DNA of 64,000 bases from Sulfuritalea sp. (GTDB lineage: Bacteria > Pseudomonadota > Gammaproteobacteria > Burkholderiales > Rhodocyclaceae): the NCBI GenBank assembly GCA_016716965.1, contig JADJUP010000052.1:92894-156893 (forward strand), in the 5' to 3' direction. Under the pieces are notes generated by a model. That model made no database searches. It saw only the letters and a list, made by a program, of their open reading frames with translations, and had not been told where the DNA came from. The translations under genes and the position numbers were made by a program. Shown one piece after another: positions 26,022-37,610 of the stretch (positions within the stretch are counted from its first letter, which is position 1; every line of letters starts with the position of its first letter).

Positions 26022-27113
26022 CTATGCCAGCGCAAGCATGTGGCCGAGTCGGGGGTCGCCGCGACCGGCGAGCACGTCGGCATAGGCGGACGTAATCGCC
26101 TGCGGTCCCCGGTGATGTTTTACCACCAGCCAGGGTGCTGCTGGATCGCTCACGGTGCCAAGGAACGCCTGCCATGCCTGAAGCAATCGCTGGCCAAGGA
26201 CGTCGGCGCCCCATTCGCCGCTGCGCTTCTTGATCTGCGCCGGGGCGAAGAACAGCGTCGCCCGTGGACCCGGAAGGTCGCGCGCGCCACCGAGCTGGTC
26301 GACATGGGTGCCGCCGATCGAGCTGCTGTATTTCAGGTTCGCGAAGCGCGAGTGGATATCCTTGCGCAGGGAGGCATTGCCGGCGAAGTCGACGTAGACG
26401 CAGTTCGCGTCGGCGGCGATCTGGTCGAGTTGTCCGTAGTCGAGGACGCGGTGGTAGCAGCCCAGGCTCTTGCAGAAGTCCACGTTCGCCGCCGAGGTCA
26501 GGCCGACCAGTTCGATGCCCTTGCGCTGAGCCAGCATGAAGGCCGTGCCCCCGGCGGTCTTGCTCGAGGCGCTGGAGAGCATCACGACGCCGTCGCCGGC
26601 GCCAAAGAAAGCGTTGTCGGCCAGGAAGTCGTCGATTAGCCACGAGGTGATGAACAAGGGCCGCAGCAGCGCCTGCAGGTCCTCGGTTTGCGCGGTGTGG
26701 AAAGGATCGCTGGAACAGCGCAGGTAAGTGTTGTAAACCGCGTGCAGCGCGGCCCGATGTGCGGCGCCATCCACGAAGCCAGAGGTGGAGTGTCGCGCCG
26801 GTTGCAGGACGACGGCGGACGACATCGGGTAATAGCCGTAGAAGCGCTCGCCGACCGCGATGCCGGTACAACGGGATTCGATCACGTCGGCGAAACCCCA
26901 CACGGGGATTCTTCCCCAGCCGTCCTCGCACGGGTAGAAACCCCAGTAGTTCATGGCATCGCCGAAGGCCGCGTAGGTGATGTTGTTGGCGGTCAGCGCA
27001 AACTTGTCCACGCGCAGGCGGATCTGCCCGGCATCGAGGACGGGTGCCGGCACCGTGCGCAATTCGGTGCTCGAAAGCTGGTCCTTGCGGACGAGGAAGT
27101 CTATGGTGTCCAT
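26022..27113 (-). CDS. DUF2855 family protein
   Basis: A protein of 363 residues starting MDTIDFLVRKDQLSSTELRT. DUF2855 proteins look like zinc-free medium-chain dehydrogenases: here LTANNITYAAFGDAMNYWGF, WGRIPVWGFADVIES and a nucleotide-fold segment VVMLSSASSKTAGGTAF are visible. Function is unknown. I start at 27113 because the open frame upstream runs through the tRNA-Arg terminator. It reads convergent to tRNA-Ala. Confidence 0.85.
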   Translation of the reverse strand: MDTIDFLVRKDQLSSTELRTVPAPVLDAGQIRLRVDKFALTANNITYAAFGDAMNYWGFYPCEDGWGRIPVWGFADVIESRCTGIAVGERFYGYYPMSSAVVLQPARHSTSGFVDGAAHRAALHAVYNTYLRCSSDPFHTAQTEDLQALLRPLFITSWLIDDFLADNAFFGAGDGVVMLSSASSKTAGGTAFMLAQRKGIELVGLTSAANVDFCKSLGCYHRVLDYGQLDQIAADANCVYVDFAGNASLRKDIHSRFANLKYSSSIGGTHVDQLGGARDLPGPRATLFFAPAQIKKRSGEWGADVLGQRLLQAWQAFLGTVSDPAAPWLVVKHHRGPQAITSAYADVLAGRGDPRLGHMLALA

Positions 27114-27179
27114 GGCGTGCCCCTGGGGTTCGTGGCGGGTCTCGATCGGCTCGCGGATGAGCCAGAAGCGCAAGTCTGG

Positions 27180-27228
27180 CACAGGCTTCATCGCCGGGAT
27201 ACCGTCCGCGCCTTTGGCGCGGACATAA
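27180..27228 (-). repeat. possible further copy of the long dispersed element
   Basis: Minus-strand reading has GTCCGCGCC-AAAG-GCGCGGAC followed by GGTATCCCGGCGATG. This resembles the hairpin plus GACGGTATGCC part of 2533-2594 and the GGTATCCC part of the 48-nt form. It lies in the gap upstream of the DUF2855 start. Confidence 0.35.
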
Positions 27229-27230
27229 AC

Positions 27231-27260
27231 GAAAAGGGCCTGCATTGCTGCAGGCCCTTT
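27231..27260 (-). terminator. terminator after tRNA-Arg
   Basis: A perfect 12-bp stem (AAAGGGCCTGCA with TGCAGGCCCTTT) and 4-nt loop. On the minus strand it ends in a short T run. Confidence 0.85.
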
Positions 27261-27268
27261 GATATTGC

Positions 27269-27345
27269 TGGCGCGCCCGGAGAGATTCGAACTCCCTACC
27301 CCTTGGTTCGTAGCCAAGTACTCTATCCAGATGAGCTACGGGCGC
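27269..27345 (-). tRNA. tRNA-Arg(ACG)
   Basis: A 77-nt cloverleaf on the minus strand. The acceptor stem is GCGCCCG/CGGGCGC and the D arm contains GCTCATCTGGATAGAG. The anticodon loop CTACGAA gives ACG (inosine-modified in bacteria), with T loop TTCGAAT and encoded CCA. Confidence 0.96.
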
Positions 27346-27428
27346 TTGAGAGGGGCGGATTATACCGAAGATACCGACGAAAACAAGGCGCGAAACCGGT
27401 GCCGGCGGCGACGCGAGGCCGACATTGC

Positions 27429-28004
27429 TTATTTCCTCTGGGCGGCCTTCACGCGCTGCGCCAGCGCGCGCACCTGTTCCGCTGACAGTTCGTCCGGAGT
27501 CTTGTCGCGGAAGGCCAGCCACAACAGGGCGCCGTTGATCAGGACCAGGGCGACTTCGATGTAGAGGATCGGCGTCACCAGTTGGCGCTGGGAATTGTCG
27601 CCGAACACGAAATAGAAACCTTCGAAGGTGGGCAGGGCGGCCTTGGTGATGGCCGAGTAGTACTCGAAGGGCGGAAACAGCAACATCAGCACCAGGTTGA
27701 TGGCGACCAGCAGGAGCACCGACCGCTGCCGCCAGTTGCCGCCCAGCTTGCGCGCCTGGCTGGCTGCCGGGGCGCGCAGCAGCAGCACGGCGATGCAGGC
27801 GTTGATCAGCACCACAATGATTTCCAGCAGGAGGAAATCCATGTTCAGGACGCGGTTGGGGTGGAGGCCGAAGGCGAAGTAGAAGCCGTCGAAGGTCGGC
27901 ACGTTGCCACGTTGCAGGGATACGTAGTCGAAAGGCGGGAAAGCCGCCAGCAGCAGCAGGTTGGCCACCGCCACGAACACGGCGATTCGTTGTGAGGTGT
28001 TCAT
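27429..28004 (-). CDS. integral membrane protein with two homologous halves
   Basis: A protein of 191 residues with four hydrophobic segments. The halves are clear internal repeats: LLLAAFPPFDYVSL...VPTFDGFYFAFG (about 17-46) and LMLLFPPFEYYSA...LPTFEGFYFVFG (about 103-132). The FPPF[DE]Y and PTF[DE]GFYF motifs recur at the same spacing. I know similar hypothetical proteins in betaproteobacteria but no function. The C-terminal tail is cytoplasm-like and basic. It ends 83 nt before tRNA-Arg on the same strand. Confidence 0.8.
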   Translation of the reverse strand: MNTSQRIAVFVAVANLLLLAAFPPFDYVSLQRGNVPTFDGFYFAFGLHPNRVLNMDFLLLEIIVVLINACIAVLLLRAPAASQARKLGGNWRQRSVLLLVAINLVLMLLFPPFEYYSAITKAALPTFEGFYFVFGDNSQRQLVTPILYIEVALVLINGALLWLAFRDKTPDELSAEQVRALAQRVKAAQRK

Positions 28005-28133
28005 GACGCTTGTAACACGGGCGGAATGCCTGCTCCAGTGGGAAATTCAGCCATAGCGTAATCGACAAGCGATGGGGGTGCAACCATTTAGGGACCCGCG
28101 TCGTTCGCGTATAAACTTGGTCTGTTCGCTCGA

Positions 28134-29414
28134 ATGAAAGCTGGCCGAATGGGAAATTTTCTTGGGATTTTGCTGGGGTGCTGCCTGGCCGGGCAGGCAT
28201 TAGCCCAGGACATCACCTTGCGCCACGACCTCGATGGCCGCCCGCTGGATACGCTGGCGACCTTGGTGCTGCGCTTCAACGATGGACTCAAGGGCAAGGG
28301 TCGGGTGCTTTTGCAGGACGCGCGCGGCGTGGAGCACAAGCAGGTGCTGCCGCATCTCGCCTTGCTCGATCCCGACGACAGCATGGAGATCTTCGCGACG
28401 CGACCCCGTTTCCGCCCGCTGCACGAAATCATGCGCGAAGCCGGACAGAAGCTTGACGCGGCGCAGTTCTATCCGCAGGTGGCCGATGCGGTGGATGATG
28501 CCGGCGGACGCATCCAGGCGCTGCCCCTGGCTCTGACCCTGCCCGTGTTATATACCAACCGCAACGCCCTGCGTCAGGCCGGCGTCGACCCGGACCGGCC
28601 GATACGCACCTGGTGGGAGCTGCAGAAGGTGGCCGGCGAGATCTACGAGCGTGGCGGCAAATGCCCGCTGACCACATCCCGTTTCGCCTGGGTGCATTCG
28701 GAGAACATATCGGCGCAGGCCGGCGAGCCCCTGATGGCGAAAGGCGGCAAGGTTGATCAGGTTCTGCTCAACGGCATGGTCAACGTCAAGCATCTTGCCT
28801 TGCTGGCAAGTTGGCAGAAGAGCCACTATTTCCACTATTCCGGCCCGGGCCGCGAGGGAAACCGGCGCTTCCTCGGCGGCGAATGCGCCATGCTGACGGG
28901 CGAGTCCTCGCTCTTCGCCGAGGCCCGGCGAGCCGGCATCGATGTCGGCATCCATCCCCTGCCGCATTACGACGACGCCTATGCGGCGAAGCCCAACGAT
29001 GTCCTGCCCGACGGCGCCGGACTGTGGGTGCTGGCCGGGCACAAGAAGGACGAATACCGGCTCGCCGCGCAGTTCATGAGCTTCCTGATGCGCCCCGAGG
29101 TGCAGAAGGAGTGGGTGCAGGCGACCAGCTTCCTGCCGATGACGCCGGGCGCCCTGGCGGCGTTGCGCAGTTCGGACATCCCGCCGAATCTGCTGGATGC
29201 GGCGCAAAAGCGCCTGTCGGTGTCGCGCAAGGGCAGCACCCGGATCAAACACGGACCCATTCGCGACCGCCTGCACGAGTTCCTCGGCGAGGAAGTGGAG
29301 TTCGTGTGGACCACCGACCGGGCGGCAAAGGAAGCGCTGGACAATGCCATGCGTCGCGTCAATGAGGCGATCGCCCCGCCGCCGAAGGCGGGACCGGCTC
29401 CACGCCGGCGATGA
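28134..29414 (+). CDS. extracellular solute-binding protein, UgpB-like
   Basis: A 426-residue periplasmic type I-like binding protein with signal peptide MGNFLGILLGCCLAGQALAQ. Typical family segments are LPLALTLPVLYTNRNALRQAG, ENISAQAGEPLMAKGGKV, CAMLTGESSLF and FLMRPEVQKEWVQ. The homologue UgpB binds glycerol-3-phosphate or glycerophosphodiesters. No ugpA, ugpE or ugpC permease gene is in the window, so this is an orphan pair with ugpQ (4-bp overlap), which supports a phosphodiester substrate (inference). The ATG at 28149 is an alternative start. Confidence 0.85.
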   Translation: MKAGRMGNFLGILLGCCLAGQALAQDITLRHDLDGRPLDTLATLVLRFNDGLKGKGRVLLQDARGVEHKQVLPHLALLDPDDSMEIFATRPRFRPLHEIMREAGQKLDAAQFYPQVADAVDDAGGRIQALPLALTLPVLYTNRNALRQAGVDPDRPIRTWWELQKVAGEIYERGGKCPLTTSRFAWVHSENISAQAGEPLMAKGGKVDQVLLNGMVNVKHLALLASWQKSHYFHYSGPGREGNRRFLGGECAMLTGESSLFAEARRAGIDVGIHPLPHYDDAYAAKPNDVLPDGAGLWVLAGHKKDEYRLAAQFMSFLMRPEVQKEWVQATSFLPMTPGALAALRSSDIPPNLLDAAQKRLSVSRKGSTRIKHGPIRDRLHEFLGEEVEFVWTTDRAAKEALDNAMRRVNEAIAPPPKAGPAPRRR

Positions 29415-30130
29415 TCTATCCGCGCATCATCGCGCACCGCTGCGGCGGGGCACTGGCGCCGGAGAACACCCTGGCCGGCTTGCGCATCGCGGCGCGCATC
29501 GGCTGCCGCGGCGTCGAGTTCGACGCCATGCTCGGTGCCGATGGCGTTCCGGTGCTGATCCACGACGAGACCCTGGAGCGCACTACTACAGGCCTGGGCA
29601 GCGTGGCGGCAATCGACTCCACACGCTTGCTGCTCCTCGATGCCGGTTGCCGGCATCATCGGGCCTTCAGCGAAGAGTCGCTACCGAGCCTCGAACAGGC
29701 CCTGCGGCTGTGTGCTTCGCTCGGGCTGTGGGCCAATGTCGAGATCAAACCCGCCGCGGGTCACGAAGCAGAGACCGGGCGCGCCGTCGCCCGTGTTGCG
29801 ACTGCCATCGGCGGCAAGCTGCTGCTCTCGTCGTTTTCCCCGGAGGCGTTGCAGGCGGCCGCCGTCGAGGCACCGCCGTTGCCGCGCGCCGTGCTGGTCG
29901 AAGCGGTCCCCGCCGACTGGCGCGTGCGGATGGCGGAATCGGGTTCACGCGCTCTGCATTGCGCGGGAAACACATTGACGGAGGAAATGGCGCGGGAAGT
30001 ATGCAACGCCGGCTATCCGCTGGCCTGTTACACGGTTAATCGCCGCGACGATGCCGCGCGCCTCTTTGCACTCGGGGTCAGCGCGGTGTTCACCGATCGC
30101 CCGGACCTCTGGCAGGTGGCCGAAATGTAA
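29411..30130 (+). CDS. ugpQ: glycerophosphodiester phosphodiesterase
   Basis: A 239-residue GDPD TIM barrel without signal peptide. IIAHRCGGALAPENTLAG (catalytic His, Arg, Glu, Asn), GVEFDAMLGADGVPVLIHDETLERTT and ANVEIKPA are the active-site motifs. The family signature is GHRG but here it is HRCGG. It hydrolyses glycerophosphodiesters to glycerol-3-phosphate in the cytoplasm. Translation is probably coupled to the UgpB-like gene. Confidence 0.92.
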   Translation: MIYPRIIAHRCGGALAPENTLAGLRIAARIGCRGVEFDAMLGADGVPVLIHDETLERTTTGLGSVAAIDSTRLLLLDAGCRHHRAFSEESLPSLEQALRLCASLGLWANVEIKPAAGHEAETGRAVARVATAIGGKLLLSSFSPEALQAAAVEAPPLPRAVLVEAVPADWRVRMAESGSRALHCAGNTLTEEMAREVCNAGYPLACYTVNRRDDAARLFALGVSAVFTDRPDLWQVAEM

Positions 30131-30229
30131 TTGGGCTTACCCCCGCTTACATTTTCCTGTCACCCGAATTTCGGCACCGGCGTTACTCTGCGCATGGGGT
30201 TGTCCCATACCAGAACAAAGGAGCAACAA

Positions 30230-30589
30230 ATGAAATCCAAGTCCAGCCTGCTGCTTGTCGTTCTCGCCGCATTCACGCTGCCCGTGCTGGCGCAAACCGC
30301 GACGCCCAAAGTCGACGAGCGCCAGGCGAATCAGCAGAAGCGCATCGATCAGGGCGTGGCCTCCGGCCAGTTGACGGGCAAGGAAGCGGCGCGCCTGGAG
30401 AAAGGCCAGGAGCGCGTGCAGCAGATGGAAGACAAGGCCAAGGCCGACGGCAAGGTGACGCCGAAGGAGCGTGCGCGTCTGAAGAAGGCCGAGAACGTGC
30501 AGAGCCGTCACATCGCCAAGGAAAAGCACGACCGCCAGCGTGACCTCAACCACGACGGCAAGAAGGATCGTCCCGCGCGCAGAAAGTAA
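30230..30589 (+). CDS. small exported basic protein
   Basis: A protein of 119 residues: signal peptide LLLVVLAAFTLPVLAQ and then a highly charged, probably helical mature part rich in Lys, Arg, Gln and Glu (VDERQANQQKRIDQGVASGQ, repeated GK/KVTPKERARL blocks). DLNHDGKKDR near the end looks like an EF-hand/dockerin-type calcium loop. AAAGGAG lies just upstream of the ATG. Similar small proteins are common in betaproteobacteria; function unknown. Confidence 0.8.
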   Translation: MKSKSSLLLVVLAAFTLPVLAQTATPKVDERQANQQKRIDQGVASGQLTGKEAARLEKGQERVQQMEDKAKADGKVTPKERARLKKAENVQSRHIAKEKHDRQRDLNHDGKKDRPARRK

Positions 30590-30683
30590 GCCCGGCAGCC
30601 GCCACACCGGCCCGCCCGCCCCGCGCGGGCGGGGCCTTCATCGCGTAAAATCCGCGCTTTGCCTCTCAGGCTGCGCGCCCGCC

Positions 30684-33303
<2,620 letters not shown>

Positions 33304-33305
<2 letters not shown>

Positions 33306-33331
33306 GAGTCGGCGCTGGGCGACGGTACGGC
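33304..33331 (+). repeat. dispersed element at the alaS stop codon
   Basis: AAGAGTCGGCGCTGGGCGAC followed by GGTACGGC: a 28-nt variant of the 24-nt form starting inside the TAA. Confidence 0.7.
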
Positions 33332-33389
33332 GCAGGGAGGTACGGCGCCACGCGCCATCAAGGCGCCCACTGAGGGCGCCGTTGTCGGT

Positions 33390-34772
33390 TCAGAAGCCGG
33401 TGTCCAGCCCCGGCCAGATGGCTTTCAACGCCGACCGGAATTCGTCCTGGATGCGGCGCAGCGCCGCCTGGGTATCGGCCTCGAAACGCAGCACGATCAC
33501 CGGCGTGGTGTTCGAGGCGCGCGCCAGGCCGAAGCCGTCGGCATATTCGGCGCGCACGCCGTCGATGGTGATCAGTTCCTTTGCGCCGGGCAGCAGCTTC
33601 TTGCCACCCTGGCGCAGCTTGGTCACCAGCGTGTGTGGTTCGCCTTCCTGCATCTTGATGTTGAGTTCCGGCGTCGAAATGGCATTGGGCAGGTTCTTCA
33701 GCGGCCAGTTGGAATCCTTCCAGCGCGAGATGATTTCGAGCAGGCGGGCGCCGGTGTAGAGCGCGTCGTCGAAGCCGTACCAGCGCTCCTTGAAAAACAT
33801 GTGGCCGCTCATCTCGCCGGCCAGTGGCGCGCCGGTTTCCTTGAGCTTGGTCTTGATCAGGGCGTGGCCGGTGTTCCACATCAGCGGCCGGCCGCCCTGG
33901 TGGCGGATCGATTCCGCGACCCAGCGCGAACATTTCACGTCGTAGATGATCTGGGCGCCGGGATTGCGCGTCAGCACGTCGGCGGCGAACAACATCAATT
34001 GCCGGTCGGGATAGATGATTTCGCCATCCCGGGTAACGACGCCGAGCCGGTCGCCGTCGCCGTCGAAGGCCAGCCCGAGTTCGGCGCCGGTTTCACGCAC
34101 GACGCGCTGCAGGTCGATGAGGTTCTCGGGCTTGGACGGATCGGGATGGTGGTTCGGGAAGTTGCCATCGACCTCGCAGAACAGCGGCGTGACGGAACAA
34201 CCCATGCGGCGGAACAGGTCGGGCGCGACGCTGCCGGCGACGCCGTTGCCGCAGTCGATGACGACCTTCATCGGCCGCGCCAGCTTGACGTCGTCGACGA
34301 TGCGGTCGAGGTAGGCCTGGCGCACGCTGGCGTGATGCACGTGGCCGTGGCCCTCGCAATAGTCGGCGCCGACGATACGGCGGCGCAGGTCCTGGATCAT
34401 CTCGCCGTAGAGCGTCTGGCCATCGAGTACCATTTTCAGGCCGTTGTATTCGGGCGGGTTGTGGCTGCCGGTAACCGAAACGCAACTCGCGGTGCCCAGT
34501 TCGTGGGCGGCGAAATACGTCATCGGCGTCGGCACCCGGCCGATGTCGATCACGTCGGTGCCGGTGGATGTGATGCCGTCGGCCAAGGCGCCTGCCAGCG
34601 CCGGGCCGGACAGTCGGCCGTCGCGACCGATGACGATGGCCTTGATGCCGCGCGACACCGCCTCGGTGCCCAGGGCCATGCCGATCTGCCGAACGGTCTC
34701 GGCCGTCAGCGTGGTTCGGACGATGCCGCGGATGTCGTAGGCCTTGAAGATTTCGGGGGCAGGTATTTGCAT
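33390..34772 (-). CDS. algC: phosphomannomutase/phosphoglucomutase (AlgC type)
   Basis: A 460-residue alpha-D-phosphohexomutase. KAYDIRGIV opens domain 1. SVTGSHNPPEYNG holds the phosphoserine, AFDGDGDRLGVV the metal-binding Asp triad, GEMSGHMFFKERWYGFDDA the sugar-binding loop and RASNTTP the phosphate-binding loop. It interconverts mannose/glucose 1- and 6-phosphates for LPS and exopolysaccharide. The symbol follows the Pseudomonas enzyme; manB is an alternative name. Confidence 0.93.
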   Translation of the reverse strand: MQIPAPEIFKAYDIRGIVRTTLTAETVRQIGMALGTEAVSRGIKAIVIGRDGRLSGPALAGALADGITSTGTDVIDIGRVPTPMTYFAAHELGTASCVSVTGSHNPPEYNGLKMVLDGQTLYGEMIQDLRRRIVGADYCEGHGHVHHASVRQAYLDRIVDDVKLARPMKVVIDCGNGVAGSVAPDLFRRMGCSVTPLFCEVDGNFPNHHPDPSKPENLIDLQRVVRETGAELGLAFDGDGDRLGVVTRDGEIIYPDRQLMLFAADVLTRNPGAQIIYDVKCSRWVAESIRHQGGRPLMWNTGHALIKTKLKETGAPLAGEMSGHMFFKERWYGFDDALYTGARLLEIISRWKDSNWPLKNLPNAISTPELNIKMQEGEPHTLVTKLRQGGKKLLPGAKELITIDGVRAEYADGFGLARASNTTPVIVLRFEADTQAALRRIQDEFRSALKAIWPGLDTGF

Positions 34773-34802
34773 GACGGGCGCTTGGGCAAGGAGGTAAAGG
34801 GA

Positions 34803-35792
34803 TTATCGCATGCGGCCGAATTCGGGCTGCCGGCTGGAAAAATGCGCCAGGAGTCGCTGCGGCAGCCAGTCGATGCGGCCCGGCGGGGCATCATGTACGA
34901 AGCCGACATGGCCGCCGTGGCGGTGGATTTCAAGGGTCACGGCGGCGGGCAGTTGTTCAAGGCGCGGCATCGCCGTGATCGGCAGAAACGGGTCGTTGGC
35001 GGCATGAAGCAGCAGCGTCTGCATGCTTATCGAGGCCAGCAGCGGACCGGCGCTGCTGCGCGCGTAATAGTCGTCGGCGCCGAGGAAGCCGTGCAGCGGC
35101 GCGGTGACGGCATCGTCGAAGTCGCGCAGGGTGCGCGCGGACTCCGCGCGGCGCAGGTCGAAGCGGCCGGGAAACCGTCGCGCCTTGGCGCGTGCCGCGG
35201 GGATCAGGGTGCGCAGGAAATGCCGCGCGTAGACGAGGTTGAACCCCGAAGACAGAGCCAGGTTGGCGGCTGCCAGGTCGAGCGGCGCGCTTACCGATGC
35301 GGCGGCGTCGACCACGTCGGCCGCCGCCGTGCCCTGTTCGGCCAGCCATTTCAGCAGTGCATTACCGCCAAGGGAAACGCCCGCGGCGAACAGCGCGGGG
35401 TAACCAATGCTGCGCAGGCGCTTCAGGATCCAGTCGATCTCGGCCGAATCGCCGGAATGGTAGGCGCGCGGCAGGCGGTTGGGCTCGCCCGAGCAGCCGC
35501 GAAAATGCACCACCACGCCATGCCATCCGCGTTGCGCCACGGCGTGCATCAGGCGGCGCGCGTAATGGCTGCGCGAACTGCCTTCGAGCCCGTGGAACAG
35601 TGCCACGCAGGGCGCGCCGGGCGTGCCTTCAACCCAGTCGAGGTCGATGAAATCGTCGTCCGGCGTTGCCCAGCGTTCGCGTCGATAGCGCGGCAACGGC
35701 CCCTTGATCAGCAGCGGCCAGATGGTCTGGGCGTGGCGGCCGGGCAGCCACGCCGCCGCCTGGTAGGGTGCGGCGTCGGCGGGTGGCCTCAA
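34803..35792 (-). CDS. alpha/beta hydrolase, YheT family
   Basis: A 329-residue protein. AWLPGRHAQTIWPLL is the YheT N-terminal signature. HGLEGSSRSHYARRL contains the oxyanion region, AAGVSLGGNALLKWL the nucleophile elbow, and HGGHVGF the catalytic His. Substrate unknown; the family includes esterases. There is no good ATG: a TTG at 35792 overlaps the stop of the upstream SnoaL-like gene (TTGA) and gives the right N-terminus. Confidence 0.86.
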   Translation of the reverse strand: MRPPADAAPYQAAAWLPGRHAQTIWPLLIKGPLPRYRRERWATPDDDFIDLDWVEGTPGAPCVALFHGLEGSSRSHYARRLMHAVAQRGWHGVVVHFRGCSGEPNRLPRAYHSGDSAEIDWILKRLRSIGYPALFAAGVSLGGNALLKWLAEQGTAAADVVDAAASVSAPLDLAAANLALSSGFNLVYARHFLRTLIPAARAKARRFPGRFDLRRAESARTLRDFDDAVTAPLHGFLGADDYYARSSAGPLLASISMQTLLLHAANDPFLPITAMPRLEQLPAAVTLEIHRHGGHVGFVHDAPPGRIDWLPQRLLAHFSSRQPEFGRMR

Positions 35793-36214
35793 TGCAGGAC
35801 GCGCGGCGCGTCGCCGACGCTGGCGGGCGGCACCGGCGAGGCGTGGTGCGCCACCATGCGCCAGCCCAGCGCGCCGCGCACATAGACGTTGGTCGCCGCC
35901 ACCGGCGCGCTCTGATTTTCGTTGTCGGCCTTGGCGATGCTTTCCAGCAGCGTGCTGATCATCGCGAACGGGGTGGTGATCGAGGTTTGTTGCGAAAGGC
36001 GGACGCGCAGCTTCCCGCCGCCGGAAAAGACCCGCCGCCACGCCTCGCGGATTTCGCTGTAGCCGACCAGGCGGGGGCCGCCCGGATGCACGCAGACCAC
36101 TTCTTCGTCCTCGGCCCAGACCGCCATCATGGCCTCCAGGTCGGAGTTCTCCAGCGCTTCGTAGAAAGCCGCCTCGACATCCTGCGGGCTGGCAAAGATT
36201 TTCTGGCCGGGCAT
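35789..36214 (-). CDS. SnoaL/NTF2-like protein
   Basis: A 141-residue cystatin-fold protein starting MPGQKIFASPQDVEAAFYEA. The motifs ALENSDLEAMMAVWAEDEEV and CVHPGGPRLVGYSEIREAW match nuclear-transport-factor-2/SnoaL-like proteins (SgcJ/EcaC type). Role unknown. It lies 2 nt after waaF and overlaps the YheT gene, so the three are one transcription unit. Confidence 0.85.
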   Translation of the reverse strand: MPGQKIFASPQDVEAAFYEALENSDLEAMMAVWAEDEEVVCVHPGGPRLVGYSEIREAWRRVFSGGGKLRVRLSQQTSITTPFAMISTLLESIAKADNENQSAPVAATNVYVRGALGWRMVAHHASPVPPASVGDAPRVLH

Positions 36215-36216
36215 GG

Positions 36217-37208
36217 TCAGCGCGATGCCTGCAGGGTTTGCGCGACCTGTTCGGGCGCGATGCCGTTCATGCAGTCGAAATGTCCGAGCGGGCATTCGCG
36301 CTTGAAGCAGGGGCTGCACGACAGGTTTTTCGAGATGATCCGCGCCCGTGGCGAGAGGGGCGGCGTGTAGGCCGGCGACGAAGAGCCGTAGAGCGCCACC
36401 AACGGTCGGTCGAGCGCGGCGGCGACATGCATCAGGCCCGAATCGTTGCTCACAACGCCGGAGGCCGAAGCGATCAGGTCGATCGCCTGTTCCAGCGTGC
36501 TGCGCCCGCACAGGTTGAGCGCCGCGCCCTGCGCCGCGGCGGCGATTTCATCGCCGACGGCGGCATCCTTGTCCGAGCCGACCAGCCATGCGGGATTCTC
36601 CGGCGTGGCGACCAGTCGGCCAGCGCAGCGAAGTGGCGTGCCGGCCAGCGCTTGGCCGGGCCGTACTCGGCGCCCGGGCAGAACACCACGGGCCGTGCAG
36701 CGGCGGGCAGGCCCAGCGCCGTGCGCGCCGCTTGCTGTTGCTCGGGCGTCGAATTCAGCCGCGGTTGCGGCAGGTCTGCCGGCAAGGGGCCGGCCAGCGC
36801 CGCATATCGCTGCACCAGTTGCGGATGGCGGGCGGGGTCGAGCCGGTGGCGCTCGTTGAGCAGCAGGTAGCGCGACTCGCCCTGGTAACCGATGCGATGG
36901 GGTATGCGCGCGAAGTAGGGGACCAATGCCGACTTCCAGGAGTTCGGCAAGACGTAGGCGTGCGAATAGTCGGCGCTGGCGAGACGGTGACCGAGGGCGC
37001 GCCGTGCGCCGAAGCTGAAGTCGCCGTGGCGAAAAGGATTGGCGATGACAGCGTCGACTTCGGACATGCGCCCCAGCAGCGGCGCCGACCAGGCCGCGGC
37101 CAGCACCTCGATGCGGGCCGTCGGATGATTGCGCCTGAGCAGCGCGAGGAGTGGCTGGGCGAGGATCGTGTCGCCGATCCAGGACGGTGCGACGACCAGT
37201 ATCTTCAC
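36217..37208 (-). CDS. waaF: ADP-heptose-LPS heptosyltransferase II (one frameshift near 36620)
   Basis: A GT9 enzyme adding the second heptose to the LPS inner core. The N-terminal part (MKILVVAPSWIGDTILAQPL, about 196 residues) and the C-terminal part (AWLVGSDKDAAVGDEIA, CGRSTLEQAIDLIASASGVV, NDSGLMHVAAALDRPLVALY) are in different frames. One missing base at GGCC, 36619-36622, restores a protein of about 330 residues. A sequence error is more likely than a true break. Confidence 0.88.
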
Positions 37209-37241
37209 GCCGGAAGGACAGACCGCGTGGCGCGGCCCGCC

Positions 37242-37460
37242 TTAATGGTGGCCCTTCGGCCGTTCGCCGGTGAAACGGTATTGCGTGCCGCAGTAGGGAC
37301 AGGCCGCCTCGCCCGTGGGGCTCTTCAGGACGTCGATGAAGACCTTGGGATGGCGCGCCCACAGGGGGGCGCCGGGCCGGGGGCAGGCCAGCGGCAGGTC
37401 GTGGGCGGTCACGGCGACCTGGCGCTGGGTTTCGTCGAGAGTGCTCATGGTGTTCCTCAA
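37242..37460 (-). CDS. zinc-finger (zf-CHCC) domain protein
   Basis: A 72-residue protein with CPRPGAPLWARHPKVFID and CPYCGTQYRFTGERPKGHH, the C-x-H-x-C-x-x-C arrangement of the zf-CHCC family found next to ilvE/waaF in betaproteobacteria and related to a respiratory complex I subunit. An ATG at 37448 (MSTLDET) is an equally good start. A family C repeat lies between it and ilvE. Confidence 0.85.
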   Translation of the reverse strand: MRNTMSTLDETQRQVAVTAHDLPLACPRPGAPLWARHPKVFIDVLKSPTGEAACPYCGTQYRFTGERPKGHH

Positions 37461-37466
37461 GCGTGG

Positions 37467-37580
37467 TTAGCGTGAAAGAGTGTAGGGAGGTCGCTGTGGA
37501 TTTTCGAGCGAAGCGAGCCGATCAGCCCCCTGGGGCGGGGGGAGGGGCGGGCCTTCAATTCGCTTTTCGCGTGTTTCATC
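37467..37580 (-). repeat. intergenic repeat, family C (copy 2)
   Basis: On the minus strand it starts GATGAAACACGCGAAAAGCG, has GCCCGCCCCTCCC and GCTCGCTTCGCTCG, and ends CTTTCACGCTAA. Confidence 0.8.
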
Positions 37581-37610
37581 ATCGGCGGGTGATTCTTGCT
37601 ATCGAGCGCG

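Noticed and set aside
36217..37362. waaF as a true pseudogene
   Set aside because: Both halves are fully conserved and one base restores the frame; the indel pattern elsewhere makes error likelier.
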